Assembly: GCA_026692905.1 (NCBI GenBank)
Contig: JAPLNL010000048.1
Coordinates: 1-33,779, forward strand
Direction of reading: 5' to 3'
Origin: Planctomycetota bacterium
Lineage (GTDB): Bacteria > Planctomycetota > Planctomycetia > Pirellulales > Pirellulaceae
Length of the DNA: 33,779 nucleotides
Below the pieces are notes generated by a model, which made no database searches, was not told where the DNA came from, and worked only from the letters and a program-made list of their open reading frames with translations. The position numbers and the translations under genes are program-made. Positions 8,482 to 17,709 of the stretch are shown piece by piece (the first letter of the stretch is position 1; every line of letters begins with the position of its first letter).

Positions 8482-9750
8482 CTATAGCGAGCTCGGCGGA
8501 ATCATTTCACCACGGATCAAATCCTCGAAGGTCTCTCTGGTTCGAATGCAATGCATCTTGCCGTTTTCGAGCAAAACCTCGGGCACTCGATAGCGCCCGT
8601 TGTAATTGCTGGCCATCACGAAGCCGTAAGCTCCGGCAACCTCAAGGATCAAGAAATCGCCGACGGACGCTGCGGGAAGCGAACGTTTCGCCACAAAGCC
8701 ACCTTCTTCCTGCGTGAAGATATCGCCCGACTCGCACAACGGACCGCCAACAACGACATCGACCATCTGCTTCGTCGCCCGACCGTTGCGATGCGAGATC
8801 GAAATTGGATGATACGCGCCATAGAGGATCGGCCTCGCTAAATCATTAAATCCCGCGTCGAGAAGATAAAATGTATTTTCGCCCATCCCTTTAACGGCGC
8901 GAATTTCTGCGATCAAAAATCCACTCTCGGCGACCAAGTAGCGGCCAGGCTCAATCTCCAAACTCAGTGGATGACCGAACGCGTTTTCAAGGCGTTTGCG
9001 AGTCGTGTCCCAAAGCGAATAGTACTGGTCCAGATCGACATACGTCTGGCCTTCACGGTACGGAACAGGAAGCCCCCCGCCGGCACTGATCGTGGTCAGA
9101 GTTCGCCCGACTTGCAGCGCAATCGTCTCAAGTGCGCTGCACACCTGCGAAAGATGCTCCAAATCGGTACCCGATCCGATGTGCATGTGAAGCCCTGTCA
9201 CCGCAACGTTGTACAGATCCGCCTTTCGCAAACAATCCACGACATCCTCATGCCAAATACCATGTTTGGACTGCGGACCACCGGTGTTGGTTTTCTGGCT
9301 ATGTCCGTGTCCAAAACCAGGATTGATTCTCAACGTCACGCTCGCTCCAGGCACGGCGTTGCCTAACTGCTCGATCATGTCCGGTGACCCACAGTTGACA
9401 TGGAGCCCAAGTTCCTTGACCAATGCCAATGCTTCACGGTCAAAAACATCTGCGGTGAAAACTATATTGTGTGTTTCAAAGCCAGCCGCCAATGCCCTTT
9501 TCACCTCGCCAACGCTGACGGCATCTACCACAACCCCGAGCTTATTGAGTCGATTCAAAATGCCGATGTTGGAGCATGCTTTTTGAGCGTAACGAATCAC
9601 GTCAAAGGCAGCTAAATCGCGCACACGCTCTTCGATCACGGCCATGTCATAAACATAAGTAGGCGTTCCAAACTTGGCGACAATCTCACTAATTGGAATA
9701 CCAGCGATCTCGCTGCGAATGGTCTCAAAGGTCTTGGATGCAATAGGCAT
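8482..9750 (-). CDS. lysA: Diaminopimelate decarboxylase
   Basis: LysA is a PLP enzyme (fold III) that decarboxylates meso-diaminopimelate to L-lysine, the last step of the pathway. Visible in the 422 residues: the PLP-lysine segment RYAQKACSN (Lys57), HMHIGSG (His188/190), the glycine-rich phosphate loop SAGGGLP (about 222-228), EPGRY (Arg270), the partner-subunit catalytic motif GPLCESGD (Cys339, Glu340) and the late GAYGFVMASNYNGR with its PLP-contacting Tyr. Length is normal for the family. KACSN instead of the more usual KANSN is a small variation. It is last in a minus-strand run after the rhomboid gene (76-bp gap), so it may share that transcript or have its own promoter. Confidence 0.95.
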   Translation of the reverse strand: MPIASKTFETIRSEIAGIPISEIVAKFGTPTYVYDMAVIEERVRDLAAFDVIRYAQKACSNIGILNRLNKLGVVVDAVSVGEVKRALAAGFETHNIVFTADVFDREALALVKELGLHVNCGSPDMIEQLGNAVPGASVTLRINPGFGHGHSQKTNTGGPQSKHGIWHEDVVDCLRKADLYNVAVTGLHMHIGSGTDLEHLSQVCSALETIALQVGRTLTTISAGGGLPVPYREGQTYVDLDQYYSLWDTTRKRLENAFGHPLSLEIEPGRYLVAESGFLIAEIRAVKGMGENTFYLLDAGFNDLARPILYGAYHPISISHRNGRATKQMVDVVVGGPLCESGDIFTQEEGGFVAKRSLPAASVGDFLILEVAGAYGFVMASNYNGRYRVPEVLLENGKMHCIRTRETFEDLIRGEMIPPSSL

Positions 9751-9826
9751 GTTTCAAATTGGGTTGGTAGAGATTGAATTTAGAAATAGTTCCAGCAAAT
9801 CAAATCGATGGCGTTCCACCGACACG

Positions 9827-10705
9827 CTAAAGTTGTTCTTTCCGTTCTCGGACGGCCCGCGAGTACTTCTCCAGGAACTTTTTCTCCTTCGAAGAAAGGG
9901 AATCCTGACCGGATTCGTGAATCTTTGCCAAAATTCTATCGGCCTCGTCCACCTCGCTTGTTGGGGCCCCTGTTTCCACGTTGTGAATCTTGAGCTTCGG
10001 ACCCGTGATCTTGCGCCATTGTCGCCGCCAAGTGCCCTGAAGGTCTCCAAGGAATCGGAAACTTAGACCAAAATAAAAGTACGCTGCTGCGCACAAGACC
10101 CCGGTCAAGTGAACGTCCGTTGCAATGGAACTCGTCGGGCTCGACACGATATTCGTTAGAACCAAAATGATCCCGAGCACCCAGGCCGGAACAGGGAAGA
10201 CAAAGAGCGTCACTCTTGCGGTTGGAAAATTGAAAACAAACAACATCGAGATGCACATCACGGCGCCCGATGCACCCAGCATGCTTCCATTGCTCTTGAA
10301 CGCATACTCCTTGAGCAACCACACCACACCACAAACGACCACGGAAATCAAATAGATGCGGTAAAATTCGAGTCTGCCATAACGCTCTTCTACCGTGCGG
10401 CCCAAAAAATAGAGGCCCAACATATTCATCGCCAAGTGCATGAAACCAAAAGCGTCATGGCAAAAGCCGTAAGAGAGTGTGTGCCACCACTTAAACGGGT
10501 TCGTAGCGTCCGACCCTCTCAGCATAAGAAACTCGTTGACGGCCCCTTGATAGCCAACAACAAAGTCCTTGCTCAAAAAAACATTCGCGAGAAAGACAGC
10601 AACGTTGATAATGATCAGCGTACTTACCGCTGATCGTTGGTTCCAACTTGGGCGAAGATCGAGTTCGTTGTCTTCGCGATAATAGCTTCTGTCGTAGATT
10701 CCCAT
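9827..10705 (-). CDS. Rhomboid family intramembrane serine protease
   Basis: Multi-pass membrane protein of 292 residues. The first hydrophobic segment is at about 28-45, followed by the loop WWHTLSYGFCHDAFGFMHL (the rhomboid L1 region), then H90 and N94 in HLAMNMLGLYFLGR, the catalytic GASG with Ser146, and His199 in DVHLTGVLCAAAYFYFG. The Ser/His pair and the H-N oxyanion residues are therefore present, so it should be an active protease that cuts membrane-anchored substrates. The C-terminal cytosolic tail (about 245-292: DEADRILAKIHESG ... SSKEKKFLEKYS) matches the tail found on many Bacteroidetes/Planctomycetes rhomboids. It lies 23 bp behind the anchored extracytoplasmic protein gene, whose single N-terminal membrane segment could make it a substrate (inference). 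Confidence 0.93.
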   Translation of the reverse strand: MGIYDRSYYREDNELDLRPSWNQRSAVSTLIIINVAVFLANVFLSKDFVVGYQGAVNEFLMLRGSDATNPFKWWHTLSYGFCHDAFGFMHLAMNMLGLYFLGRTVEERYGRLEFYRIYLISVVVCGVVWLLKEYAFKSNGSMLGASGAVMCISMLFVFNFPTARVTLFVFPVPAWVLGIILVLTNIVSSPTSSIATDVHLTGVLCAAAYFYFGLSFRFLGDLQGTWRRQWRKITGPKLKIHNVETGAPTSEVDEADRILAKIHESGQDSLSSKEKKFLEKYSRAVRERKEQL

Positions 10706-10728
10706 CTACACCAACTTATCCGACTTCA

Positions 10729-12519
10729 TCAACTTTGAGAATCTGGATTTTCTAAAGTCGGCGGGCGGACAGGCATTTCCTCCTTCTGGACCTCAGCCTT
10801 GACTTCAGAAGACTGCGGTTTGGCCTGTTCAGGCTTTGTTTCTTCGACTTTTGCAGGCATTGTCTCAACCGGCTTAACAGCCGTGTTTACGGGCTGCGGA
10901 GCTGCAGGTTCCGGTTCAGAAATCGTCTCGCCTCGAAGGTCGGCATCCAACAACGCCTTGGCCCTTGCATTCATCTCGTCGGTCTTTTGGTAGATAGCCA
11001 TTCCGTCAGTACCTTCGTCCTTCAACTTTCGGAATTCCAAAAACTCATGCAGAACAAACTTGTCGTTCAATTCCTCATCGATTAGCCTTCTGTAGCGTCC
11101 TACCGACTTAACGACATCATCGCCGACTTCTTCCGAAATCATCGATGGATATCTGCTGAAGAGCCTGTACCAAAGCTTCCAAGCCTTTTCGTAGGCTCCG
11201 ATCGCACCGGGCACATTGGCTTCGTTAATCATTTGGTCGGCTTGGAATGTCAGACTTCGTGCTTCCAACATGTCCTCGCGCTGCTCAGCCTGAGCTCTGG
11301 TTTCCCAATAGTCGTAGTTCACTTGACTTCGATAGGAATCGATTTCGCGAACAAAGTCCTTCAAGAAAATGAGTTTCCTAGCGATCTCCAACCCCTGCAA
11401 TTGCGAGCTCGGTGGCAGTTGGGCAGCTATTTGCTGCATGCTTGGAACGAGTTTTCGTTCAAGGTCGATAACAAGCGATTTGTCATCGTCCGATCGATCC
11501 TTCTCGGGAGTTTCCAACTTTTTCAAGATCTCGGCAGGAATACCCTTTCGAATGAGCTGCTCGGCTTTCGGCTTTGCTTCCATAGCCAGCCCATCAAATT
11601 GCTTCTGGAGCGTTTCCATCTCCACATAGGTTTCCTTGCGGCTCAGCAAAGTCAATTCCGCTACTTGTCGAAACTGATACAACGACTTCGTTCCGAAATT
11701 AGCCCACTCGCTCCCGCCTTGCTTCCAAGCGAAACCAGCCCTCTGATCGAGGATTCCCTCGGACTCAATTGCTTCCGCATAATACATTTGCCAAAGTGGA
11801 CTGTACGACATGAGCAGATGCGGCGACTTTTTGATGGCTGCCCCCGCTTCATACAAAGCCACGGCTTGGTCAAACCAGAGTTTTCCCGTCAACCAATTAT
11901 CCGGCTTCTGATTGTAATCCAATGCACTGGTCTCAATCCCAACCAACCCTTGGTCCCTAAAATACGAGTGGAATTCCTGGTCTTTACTGTAAAGAGATCG
12001 GTAGTAGACGTGCTCGTCCGCTTTGCCAAGCTTGTTGCCTAGATAATGCCCAAGATCGTATTGCAAAATTGGCTTGCGATCATTGAGCTTGGTTCCGCGA
12101 ATAAGGTAATCCACTCCCTTTTTGATCCACTCATATCGCTGCCGATAGTCCTCAAATTCAGGGGCCACGTTGTAGCTCAAGTTGTGGGCTTGGTGCTGCC
12201 ACACGCTGATGAAGTGCGGCTGCAGCTTGGAAATCTGGTTGAGCGTCGCAGAAAAACGATCGAAGTACTTTTCTTCCTTGTAGTAGTCGGCTCGTATCCA
12301 CAAAATCGTGGCAGCGATCCCCTTCATACCCAACGTGCCTAACCGCATACTTTCACTGGTGGGATCGAGTTCACCAAGATTCGATTCGCCCATTTTATAC
12401 TTGGCACGCAACTGCCCAATCATGCCACTCTTTGGACGCCCCATAGCAAACAAGGGCCCCAACAAAAGCACAATCGCAGCAACATAAGCAATTTTTCGAA
12501 ACAGACTGTTCTTGTTCAT
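10729..12519 (-). CDS. Membrane-anchored extracytoplasmic helical protein of ABC/rhomboid cluster
   Basis: I cannot assign a characterised family. The 596 residues start with a basic N-terminus and one hydrophobic segment (IAYVAAIVLLLGPLFAMG, about 10-27) that is an anchor or signal. The rest is soluble and mainly alpha-helical, rich in Trp/Tyr with TPR-like pieces (for example ATILWIRADYYKEEKYFDRF and ANVPGAIGAYEKAWKLWYRL). The last 80 residues are low-complexity Pro/Glu/Lys/Val (SEPEPAAPQPV and similar), like a wall- or membrane-spanning linker. Its ATG overlaps the stop of the upstream ABC permease gene (ATGA, 12516-12519), so translation is coupled and a role with that permease is likely. 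The rhomboid gene follows 23 bp later. Confidence 0.8.
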   Translation of the reverse strand: MNKNSLFRKIAYVAAIVLLLGPLFAMGRPKSGMIGQLRAKYKMGESNLGELDPTSESMRLGTLGMKGIAATILWIRADYYKEEKYFDRFSATLNQISKLQPHFISVWQHQAHNLSYNVAPEFEDYRQRYEWIKKGVDYLIRGTKLNDRKPILQYDLGHYLGNKLGKADEHVYYRSLYSKDQEFHSYFRDQGLVGIETSALDYNQKPDNWLTGKLWFDQAVALYEAGAAIKKSPHLLMSYSPLWQMYYAEAIESEGILDQRAGFAWKQGGSEWANFGTKSLYQFRQVAELTLLSRKETYVEMETLQKQFDGLAMEAKPKAEQLIRKGIPAEILKKLETPEKDRSDDDKSLVIDLERKLVPSMQQIAAQLPPSSQLQGLEIARKLIFLKDFVREIDSYRSQVNYDYWETRAQAEQREDMLEARSLTFQADQMINEANVPGAIGAYEKAWKLWYRLFSRYPSMISEEVGDDVVKSVGRYRRLIDEELNDKFVLHEFLEFRKLKDEGTDGMAIYQKTDEMNARAKALLDADLRGETISEPEPAAPQPVNTAVKPVETMPAKVEETKPEQAKPQSSEVKAEVQKEEMPVRPPTLENPDSQS

Positions 12520-14300
12520 GCTGCCATCTCGCGAGTCTTTAAGAAGAAGTAGCTAATAATTCCTGTCATCAGGAAGTAGCCCGCACAAACTGTTAAGTGC
12601 CTAGACAGCAAACCCCCGAACAAATTAACACCGTAAGCAACGAAATCCGCAGTGTGCAGCTGATTCAAGTTTGGAATAGCTTTAGAAAGCGTCTGCACGC
12701 AAATCAGTATCCCTTTGTCGACTACGCGAATGGTCCGCTCTAGAGGAATGTTACCCAAATCGAGCTGTGTTCCCGATCCACTTTGCAATGGAATTCGTAT
12801 GAGCGAAGCAACTGGCCCAACATCGCTGTCAGCATTCTTTACGATATCATCCACAAAGAAACCAAAGAAACCCAACACGATCACGGACAAGGTCGCGATG
12901 ATGGCCACTGGCCCAGAAAGGAAGGTTGAAAACATGACCCCAAAGCAGATGACGATCACCATTTGCAACCAAATGCTGATGTAGCCTTTGATAAAATTCC
13001 ACCAAAACGCTTGTGGCTCAGCCCGGAAATACAAGTCGCCTGCCGCCATTCCCAAATATTGGTTTCTGTCCTGACAACGAATGACAACCTCGAATTCGCC
13101 ATTCTTTGCAATGTCTTTAAAGAAATCGAGTTCCGCAGGTTGTTCATTGAGCGATCCCTTCAAACCCGTGAATGGAATGGACCTCTGATCAACTTGAAAC
13201 TCTTTGACTTTGAAAGGAAACGGTTCGGTAACCGCACTGCCGTCGACGCTGCGAAATCGAACTTCGCCGCCCACCGGAGTCACGATGTCACCCTTGTAAG
13301 TTCGGAAGGCCGAAATCGTCATGTCGTAGGTCAATCCTCCTTCACTGAAGGAATCCCGACTAACCCCCTTAAATGTCCAAATAGCGCTGCATAGCGAATC
13401 ACCCTCGATGTACTTGTGATACTCCGACATGTAGCCCACGTTTAATCCATCATTCGCTACTTGACCGTCGCGCCCAGTGAACCGCATCATCCCGTAAATT
13501 GGCACGCGCGCTTCCAAGTCCCCAATCGACGGACCAACTACGATCTTATCTCCGACTTTGCTGACAACGTGCTTGTGCCCCTTGGTCTCGTTGGTTACTC
13601 CATTACCGGTTTCATCCAAAACGAATTCATGCGAGTGAAACTGCTGCCGAGAGGTCTTCCCCGAAACACCATCTGAAGAAATTTCGATCGCCTCGTGCTC
13701 GTGAATTACACCTCTCACCACGAACAAGTAGCTCATCGATCCGAGCAACAAAAGAACCAATGTTCCTACCGCAGTAAAACCCAACACTCGCCCCAAGAAT
13801 AGCTCGGTCGGTCGCACAGGCTTGGTGACAATCGTGTAGATGATCTTGCTTTTGATGTCGCTCGGCAAACTAAAACAACTCAAAAACAACCCCAACACGA
13901 GGACCATGTAATTTGTAAAAGTCAAAACGAAGGAGATATAGAGCCGCGCCGGGAACTGAGCCTGCTGGTCAAGATACCATCCAGCAAACATGATCGCTAC
14001 CACGAAGACTGCGACCACAACCAGCACCTTTTTCCGAATGGCTTCTTTGACGGCCAAGCGTGCGATTGCCCCGACTCGACGAATCGAAGTTCCCGGAATA
14101 TCAACGACAAACAACTCTCCGATCAGTTTCGATACCTGCAAAAACCCTTCAGCAGGTCCATGCTTGAGCAACGCGACTACGAACCCAATCAAGAATCCGA
14201 GAACGGCGAGCACCAATACCAGCAAGAAACCATAGAACAATGCAGAATGGACAAACAGCCACTCAAAGTATGTCCAAAATTGATCTGGTGATAAACGCAT
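12516..14300 (-). CDS. ABC-2-like transporter permease with large extracytoplasmic insert
   Basis: 594 residues. Hydrophobic segments lie at about 21-45, 91-110, 120-145 and 171-195, then a soluble insert of about 245 residues (196-440), then further segments near 445-500 and one at the C-terminus (YFLMTGIISYFFLK). A membrane permease with NosY-like features (KSKIIYTIVTKPVRPTELFLGR after the third segment) fits the ATPase gene just upstream. The insert begins with three HxH motifs, H200/H202, H222/H224 and H242/H244, about 20 residues apart, hinting at metal binding. The substrate is unknown. The 3' end overlaps the next gene by 4 bp, so these two are translationally coupled. Confidence 0.87.
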   Translation of the reverse strand: MRLSPDQFWTYFEWLFVHSALFYGFLLVLVLAVLGFLIGFVVALLKHGPAEGFLQVSKLIGELFVVDIPGTSIRRVGAIARLAVKEAIRKKVLVVVAVFVVAIMFAGWYLDQQAQFPARLYISFVLTFTNYMVLVLGLFLSCFSLPSDIKSKIIYTIVTKPVRPTELFLGRVLGFTAVGTLVLLLLGSMSYLFVVRGVIHEHEAIEISSDGVSGKTSRQQFHSHEFVLDETGNGVTNETKGHKHVVSKVGDKIVVGPSIGDLEARVPIYGMMRFTGRDGQVANDGLNVGYMSEYHKYIEGDSLCSAIWTFKGVSRDSFSEGGLTYDMTISAFRTYKGDIVTPVGGEVRFRSVDGSAVTEPFPFKVKEFQVDQRSIPFTGLKGSLNEQPAELDFFKDIAKNGEFEVVIRCQDRNQYLGMAAGDLYFRAEPQAFWWNFIKGYISIWLQMVIVICFGVMFSTFLSGPVAIIATLSVIVLGFFGFFVDDIVKNADSDVGPVASLIRIPLQSGSGTQLDLGNIPLERTIRVVDKGILICVQTLSKAIPNLNQLHTADFVAYGVNLFGGLLSRHLTVCAGYFLMTGIISYFFLKTREMAA

Positions 14301-14368
14301 TTTTGCTAATTGTACCTTTCAACGACTGCGGTTTTTTTAATGTTCTTATACGGAGCTCATACTGAATG

Positions 14369-15295
14369 CTAAGCACCGCTACCGCGACGCCCTGGACGCT
14401 GATCGCTTTCGCGAACAATGTCGAGGAACAGCTCTTCCATCGTTGTTGTCGGATTGTCCATTCGAAGCATCTCTCCGGTCGAACGGGCAATCAACTCTTT
14501 GATCTCTAGCTTGGTTTTTTCATCCAAGCCCTTCGCGTGAATTTGCGTTACGTCCTGAACTTTCAGAAGGCTGTCCACGCGACCTAACTCTTTCAATTCA
14601 CCCTGGTGCAAAATAGCCACTCGGTCACATACGTCTTGAACGTCCGCCAACTGGTGCGAGCACAAAAGGATCGTCTTTCCTTGCTCTCGCAGACGCAGAA
14701 TCAAATCCTTCATTTCGCGTGTACCGATCGGATCCAAACCCGTGGTAGGTTCGTCCAAAACAAGGAATTCTGGCTCGTTGATCAACGCTTGCGCCAAACC
14801 GATTCGGCGAGTCATCCCCTTGGAATACTCCTTAAGCTGCCGACGTCGTGCCCGCTGAAGCCCAACCATCTGAATGAGCTGTTCGGTTCGCTCACGGCGA
14901 ACATTGGCTGGCATATCAAACAATCGACCGTAAAAATCGAGCGTCTCTTCGGCATTCAAGAATTTGTAGAGATACGATTCCTCAGGCAGATAGCCGATCC
15001 GCTCGTTTTTGGCCACATCCGTCGCATCCTTGCCAAACACAAAGGCCCGGCCCGATGTTGGAAAAAGCAACCCAAGCATCAATTTAATCGTTGTGGATTT
15101 ACCCGACCCGTTCGGACCAAGCAAACCAAAAATCTCCCCCCGCCTGACCTCAATATCTAACGACTTGAGAGCGTTTACTTTTTTACGCCCCCAGAAATCC
15201 CGATAGATTTTTCCGAGGTTTCTCGTCTCAACTATCACATTGGTCGGGTCCGTTACACTAACGGGTGGAGTGGTAGATGCCGTTGTCGTTGCCAT
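14369..15295 (-). CDS. ABC transporter ATP-binding protein
   Basis: 308 residues with all ABC ATPase motifs: Walker [15 protein letters not shown]-loop region [11 protein letters not shown] (Glu where Gln is usual, as in many CcmA-type subunits), signature [15 protein letters not shown], Walker [14 protein letters not shown] and switch [11 protein letters not shown]. Residues 1-18 are a Thr/Pro-rich leader and the C-terminal 80 residues form the accessory domain of the CcmA/NatA/NosF type. It should power the permease encoded 68 bp downstream; the pair resembles ABC-2 exporters such as NosF/NosY. First gene of the five-gene minus-strand run, so the promoter should lie in 15296-15644. Confidence 0.92.
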   Translation of the reverse strand: MATTTASTTPPVSVTDPTNVIVETRNLGKIYRDFWGRKKVNALKSLDIEVRRGEIFGLLGPNGSGKSTTIKLMLGLLFPTSGRAFVFGKDATDVAKNERIGYLPEESYLYKFLNAEETLDFYGRLFDMPANVRRERTEQLIQMVGLQRARRRQLKEYSKGMTRRIGLAQALINEPEFLVLDEPTTGLDPIGTREMKDLILRLREQGKTILLCSHQLADVQDVCDRVAILHQGELKELGRVDSLLKVQDVTQIHAKGLDEKTKLEIKELIARSTGEMLRMDNPTTTMEELFLDIVRESDQRPGRRGSGA

Positions 15296-15644
15296 AGGAT
15301 AAGTTCAGTAAAGCTTACAGCGGACCAAAACTGCGGTCGCGGAGGAGCAAAAAGGTGTCTTAAGATGAAAAAAGGCTAGATTGGCGAGTTGATTCCACTA
15401 ACCAATCTGCGGCTCTTACGCCAAAATGATCTCTTTGGTTCAACCAAACCCAACATTAGTCGAGTCAGAACAATGCCAACCGTAGAAACAGTCAGCACTA
15501 TAAATCCGAAACAATCGCCCGACAAGCGACTCACCCCCCCCACACAACTCAGTTGCCTCCAAATAAAATAGTGGAATCCAGCCCGGCATTGACTATATTC
15601 CGAATGCAAGCACTCCCCTACCCACGAAAAAGCCCCCTGAACCG
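15296..15644. other. Divergent intergenic region between ABC ATPase gene and folC
   Basis: 349 bases between divergent genes must hold both promoters, but I see no convincing -35/-10 pair. A C-run (15533-15541) stands out. On the minus strand a short frame ending at 15376 could encode a small membrane protein of about 50 residues from a GTG at 15534 or 15543; its hydrophobic stretch is FGFIVLTVSTVGIVLTRLML. I do not annotate it as a gene because the start is uncertain and no family is recognised. Confidence 0.5.
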
Positions 15645-17096
15645 ATGGATCGGCTCGACCCAAAATACATCAACGCGATCCGTTTTCTCTACGAACGCAT
15701 CAACTACGAAAAAACCATCGATCGCCCCTACGATCAATGCTCCTATCGCCTGGGTAGGATGAAACACCTGCTCGAAGAACTCGGCAATCCGCATTTGGCC
15801 GCGCCCGTCGTCCACGTGGCAGGGACCAAAGGAAAGGGATCGACCTCATGGTTGATCGCTGAAACACTCCGGCGTTCCGGACTCCGAGTCGGATTGTATA
15901 CCTCTCCCCATTTGATGCATCTCGAGGAACGATTCCTCGTCGATAGCTTGCCCTCTACCCCAAGCGAACTCGCACAACACATCGAAAGCTTGAAATTAGC
16001 CGAAGCCGCCACAGCCCAAACACCCCACGGGGCTCCCACCTTTTTTGAAATGACGACCGCTTTGGCGTGGACTCTCTTTGCCGCTCGAAAAACCGACGTG
16101 AACGTGATCGAAGTCGGCCTCGGCGGTCGACTCGATAGCACCAATGTTTGCCAATCCGCCCTCGCTATCATCACCTCCATCAGCTACGACCACCAGCAAC
16201 AACTCGGCAACACAATCAGCTTGATCGCTTCCGAAAAAGCTGGAATCATTAAACAGAGAGTACCCGTCATCAGCGGGGCACGACACCCGGAAGCCCAGTC
16301 GGTCATCCGCTCTCGATGCCACGAAATGAACTCCGAGCTTTGGGAAATCGGAACCGACTTCGAATCCGAAATTCGGACGCAAACCCTTTGGAACTCCCCC
16401 TCGACCACCGACCTCAATGGCGTCGCAAGCCGAATGGATTTTATTCCCAAAACCTCAAAATTGCAGGCCGCAAATTTCCCTGACATTGCTCTTCGTATGG
16501 CAGGGAAACACCAAGCCGACAACGCAGCAATCGCAATCGCAGCCTGGGCAAGACTAAACGCGGACGGCTGGTCTCTGCCCCGCTCGGCAGTCCAAACGGC
16601 AATCGCAGAAACCCAACTTTGCTGCCGTATTGAATTGGTTAGCAAACAGCCCGACATCATTATCGACACGTCCCACAACGTCGCCTCGATTGGCGCACTC
16701 ATCGACGCCCTAAAACATCACTTCGCCCCAGCCAAAAAAACGATCGTCTTCGCGTGCTCCAAAGACAAAGAGTACGAAAAGATGCTCGACCAAATCCTCG
16801 CCGTGGCGGATCGATTGATTATCACCCAATTCCACAATAACCCTCGCTCTGTGCCGGTCGAACGTCTTGAGGAATTGGCAAAAGAAAAAGCCATTTCTAC
16901 CCGACCCATAGAAATTCTCTCCGCTCCGTCGAGTAACATTGCGGTTGAGCACGCTCTGAAAACCGCCATACCAAACGAGTTGATTTGCATCACAGGTTCC
17001 TTTTTTCTGGCAGCAGAAACCAGGCCCATGTTCCCGTCGCAAACACCGGAACCAAACGACGAAAAACCCAATGAACAGCCCAGCCATCGCCACTAA
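15645..17096 (+). CDS. folC: Folylpolyglutamate synthase / dihydrofolate synthase
   Basis: FolC adds glutamate to (dihydro)folate in an ATP-dependent Mur-ligase-type reaction. The 483 residues show the P-loop GTKGKGST (60-67), the TSPHL loop, FFEMTTALAW, EVGLGGRLDSTNV, ISYDHQQQLG, the carbamylated-lysine segment SEKAGIIK, and the C-terminal-domain motif IDTSHN, where DGAHN is usual. Length is a little above the usual 420-450, with a polar tail (TPEPNDEKPNEQPSHRH). The last 26 bp overlap the start of the DUF1854 gene, so the two are probably co-transcribed and translationally coupled. Confidence 0.92.
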   Translation: MDRLDPKYINAIRFLYERINYEKTIDRPYDQCSYRLGRMKHLLEELGNPHLAAPVVHVAGTKGKGSTSWLIAETLRRSGLRVGLYTSPHLMHLEERFLVDSLPSTPSELAQHIESLKLAEAATAQTPHGAPTFFEMTTALAWTLFAARKTDVNVIEVGLGGRLDSTNVCQSALAIITSISYDHQQQLGNTISLIASEKAGIIKQRVPVISGARHPEAQSVIRSRCHEMNSELWEIGTDFESEIRTQTLWNSPSTTDLNGVASRMDFIPKTSKLQAANFPDIALRMAGKHQADNAAIAIAAWARLNADGWSLPRSAVQTAIAETQLCCRIELVSKQPDIIIDTSHNVASIGALIDALKHHFAPAKKTIVFACSKDKEYEKMLDQILAVADRLIITQFHNNPRSVPVERLEELAKEKAISTRPIEILSAPSSNIAVEHALKTAIPNELICITGSFFLAAETRPMFPSQTPEPNDEKPNEQPSHRH

Positions 17097-17595
17097 AGCC
17101 AAAAACGTCCACGTCCGAAAACCCGACGGCACATGGAGCTTCCAATTGTCTCGTGACGAATGGAGCCACCTAAAACTGACCGATTCAGCAGGCCAAGATT
17201 ATTTGGACGTGGCAGTCATACCGCTCTTTCCCATCTCGGCGAGCAAACAATGGGTATCTATCGTAAGTTCTGACGGCGAAGAAATTGCTTGTATCGACTC
17301 AATGCAAGGACTCAGCGAAAGCAATATCGCTCTACTACAGGAGGAACTCTCGCTCAGAGAATTCGTTCCAATCATCCAAAAAGTCATCAGCGTTTCCGGC
17401 ATCACCGAACCGTGCGAATGGTTTGTTGAAACCAACCACGGGCCAACGAGCTTCGTACTGAAAACAGAAGAAGATGTCCGCCGCATTTCAGCCAAAGCAG
17501 TCAGCATTACTGACGCTAATGGAATTCGATTCCGCATCGAAGACATGAAACAACTCGACAAACGCTCTCGAGCCTTTGTGGAATGGTATGTCTAA
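17071..17595 (+). CDS. DUF1854 domain protein
   Basis: A soluble protein of 174 residues with the DUF1854 pattern: SDGEEIACIDSMQGLSESN, LLQEELSLREFVPIIQKVIS, then CEWFVETNHGPTSFVLKTEED, VRRISAKAVSITDANGIRF and the ending LDKRSRAFVEWYV. In several bacteria this domain is found fused to or beside ABC transporters of the cyanophycin-linked group; here it stands alone, and its biochemical role is unknown to me. It begins inside the 3' end of folC (26-nt overlap, different frame) and lacks an alternative downstream ATG that would keep the conserved N-terminus. Confidence 0.8.
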   Translation: MNSPAIATKAKNVHVRKPDGTWSFQLSRDEWSHLKLTDSAGQDYLDVAVIPLFPISASKQWVSIVSSDGEEIACIDSMQGLSESNIALLQEELSLREFVPIIQKVISVSGITEPCEWFVETNHGPTSFVLKTEEDVRRISAKAVSITDANGIRFRIEDMKQLDKRSRAFVEWYV

Positions 17596-17709
17596 TCGCA
17601 AGCCCCTCATGCGTCGAGTATCAAATATCCCTAGAACACTTACGCCACACCTGATAAAAATGCGGTATCGTTCCAGTCCATCAACCCAGTTCAAGAAGAA
17701 ACATTACCA

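Noticed and set aside
11233-12042. Plus-strand open frame of 269 codons
   Set aside because: It is antisense to the anchored extracytoplasmic protein gene, which is coupled by ATGA overlap to the permease; no motif.
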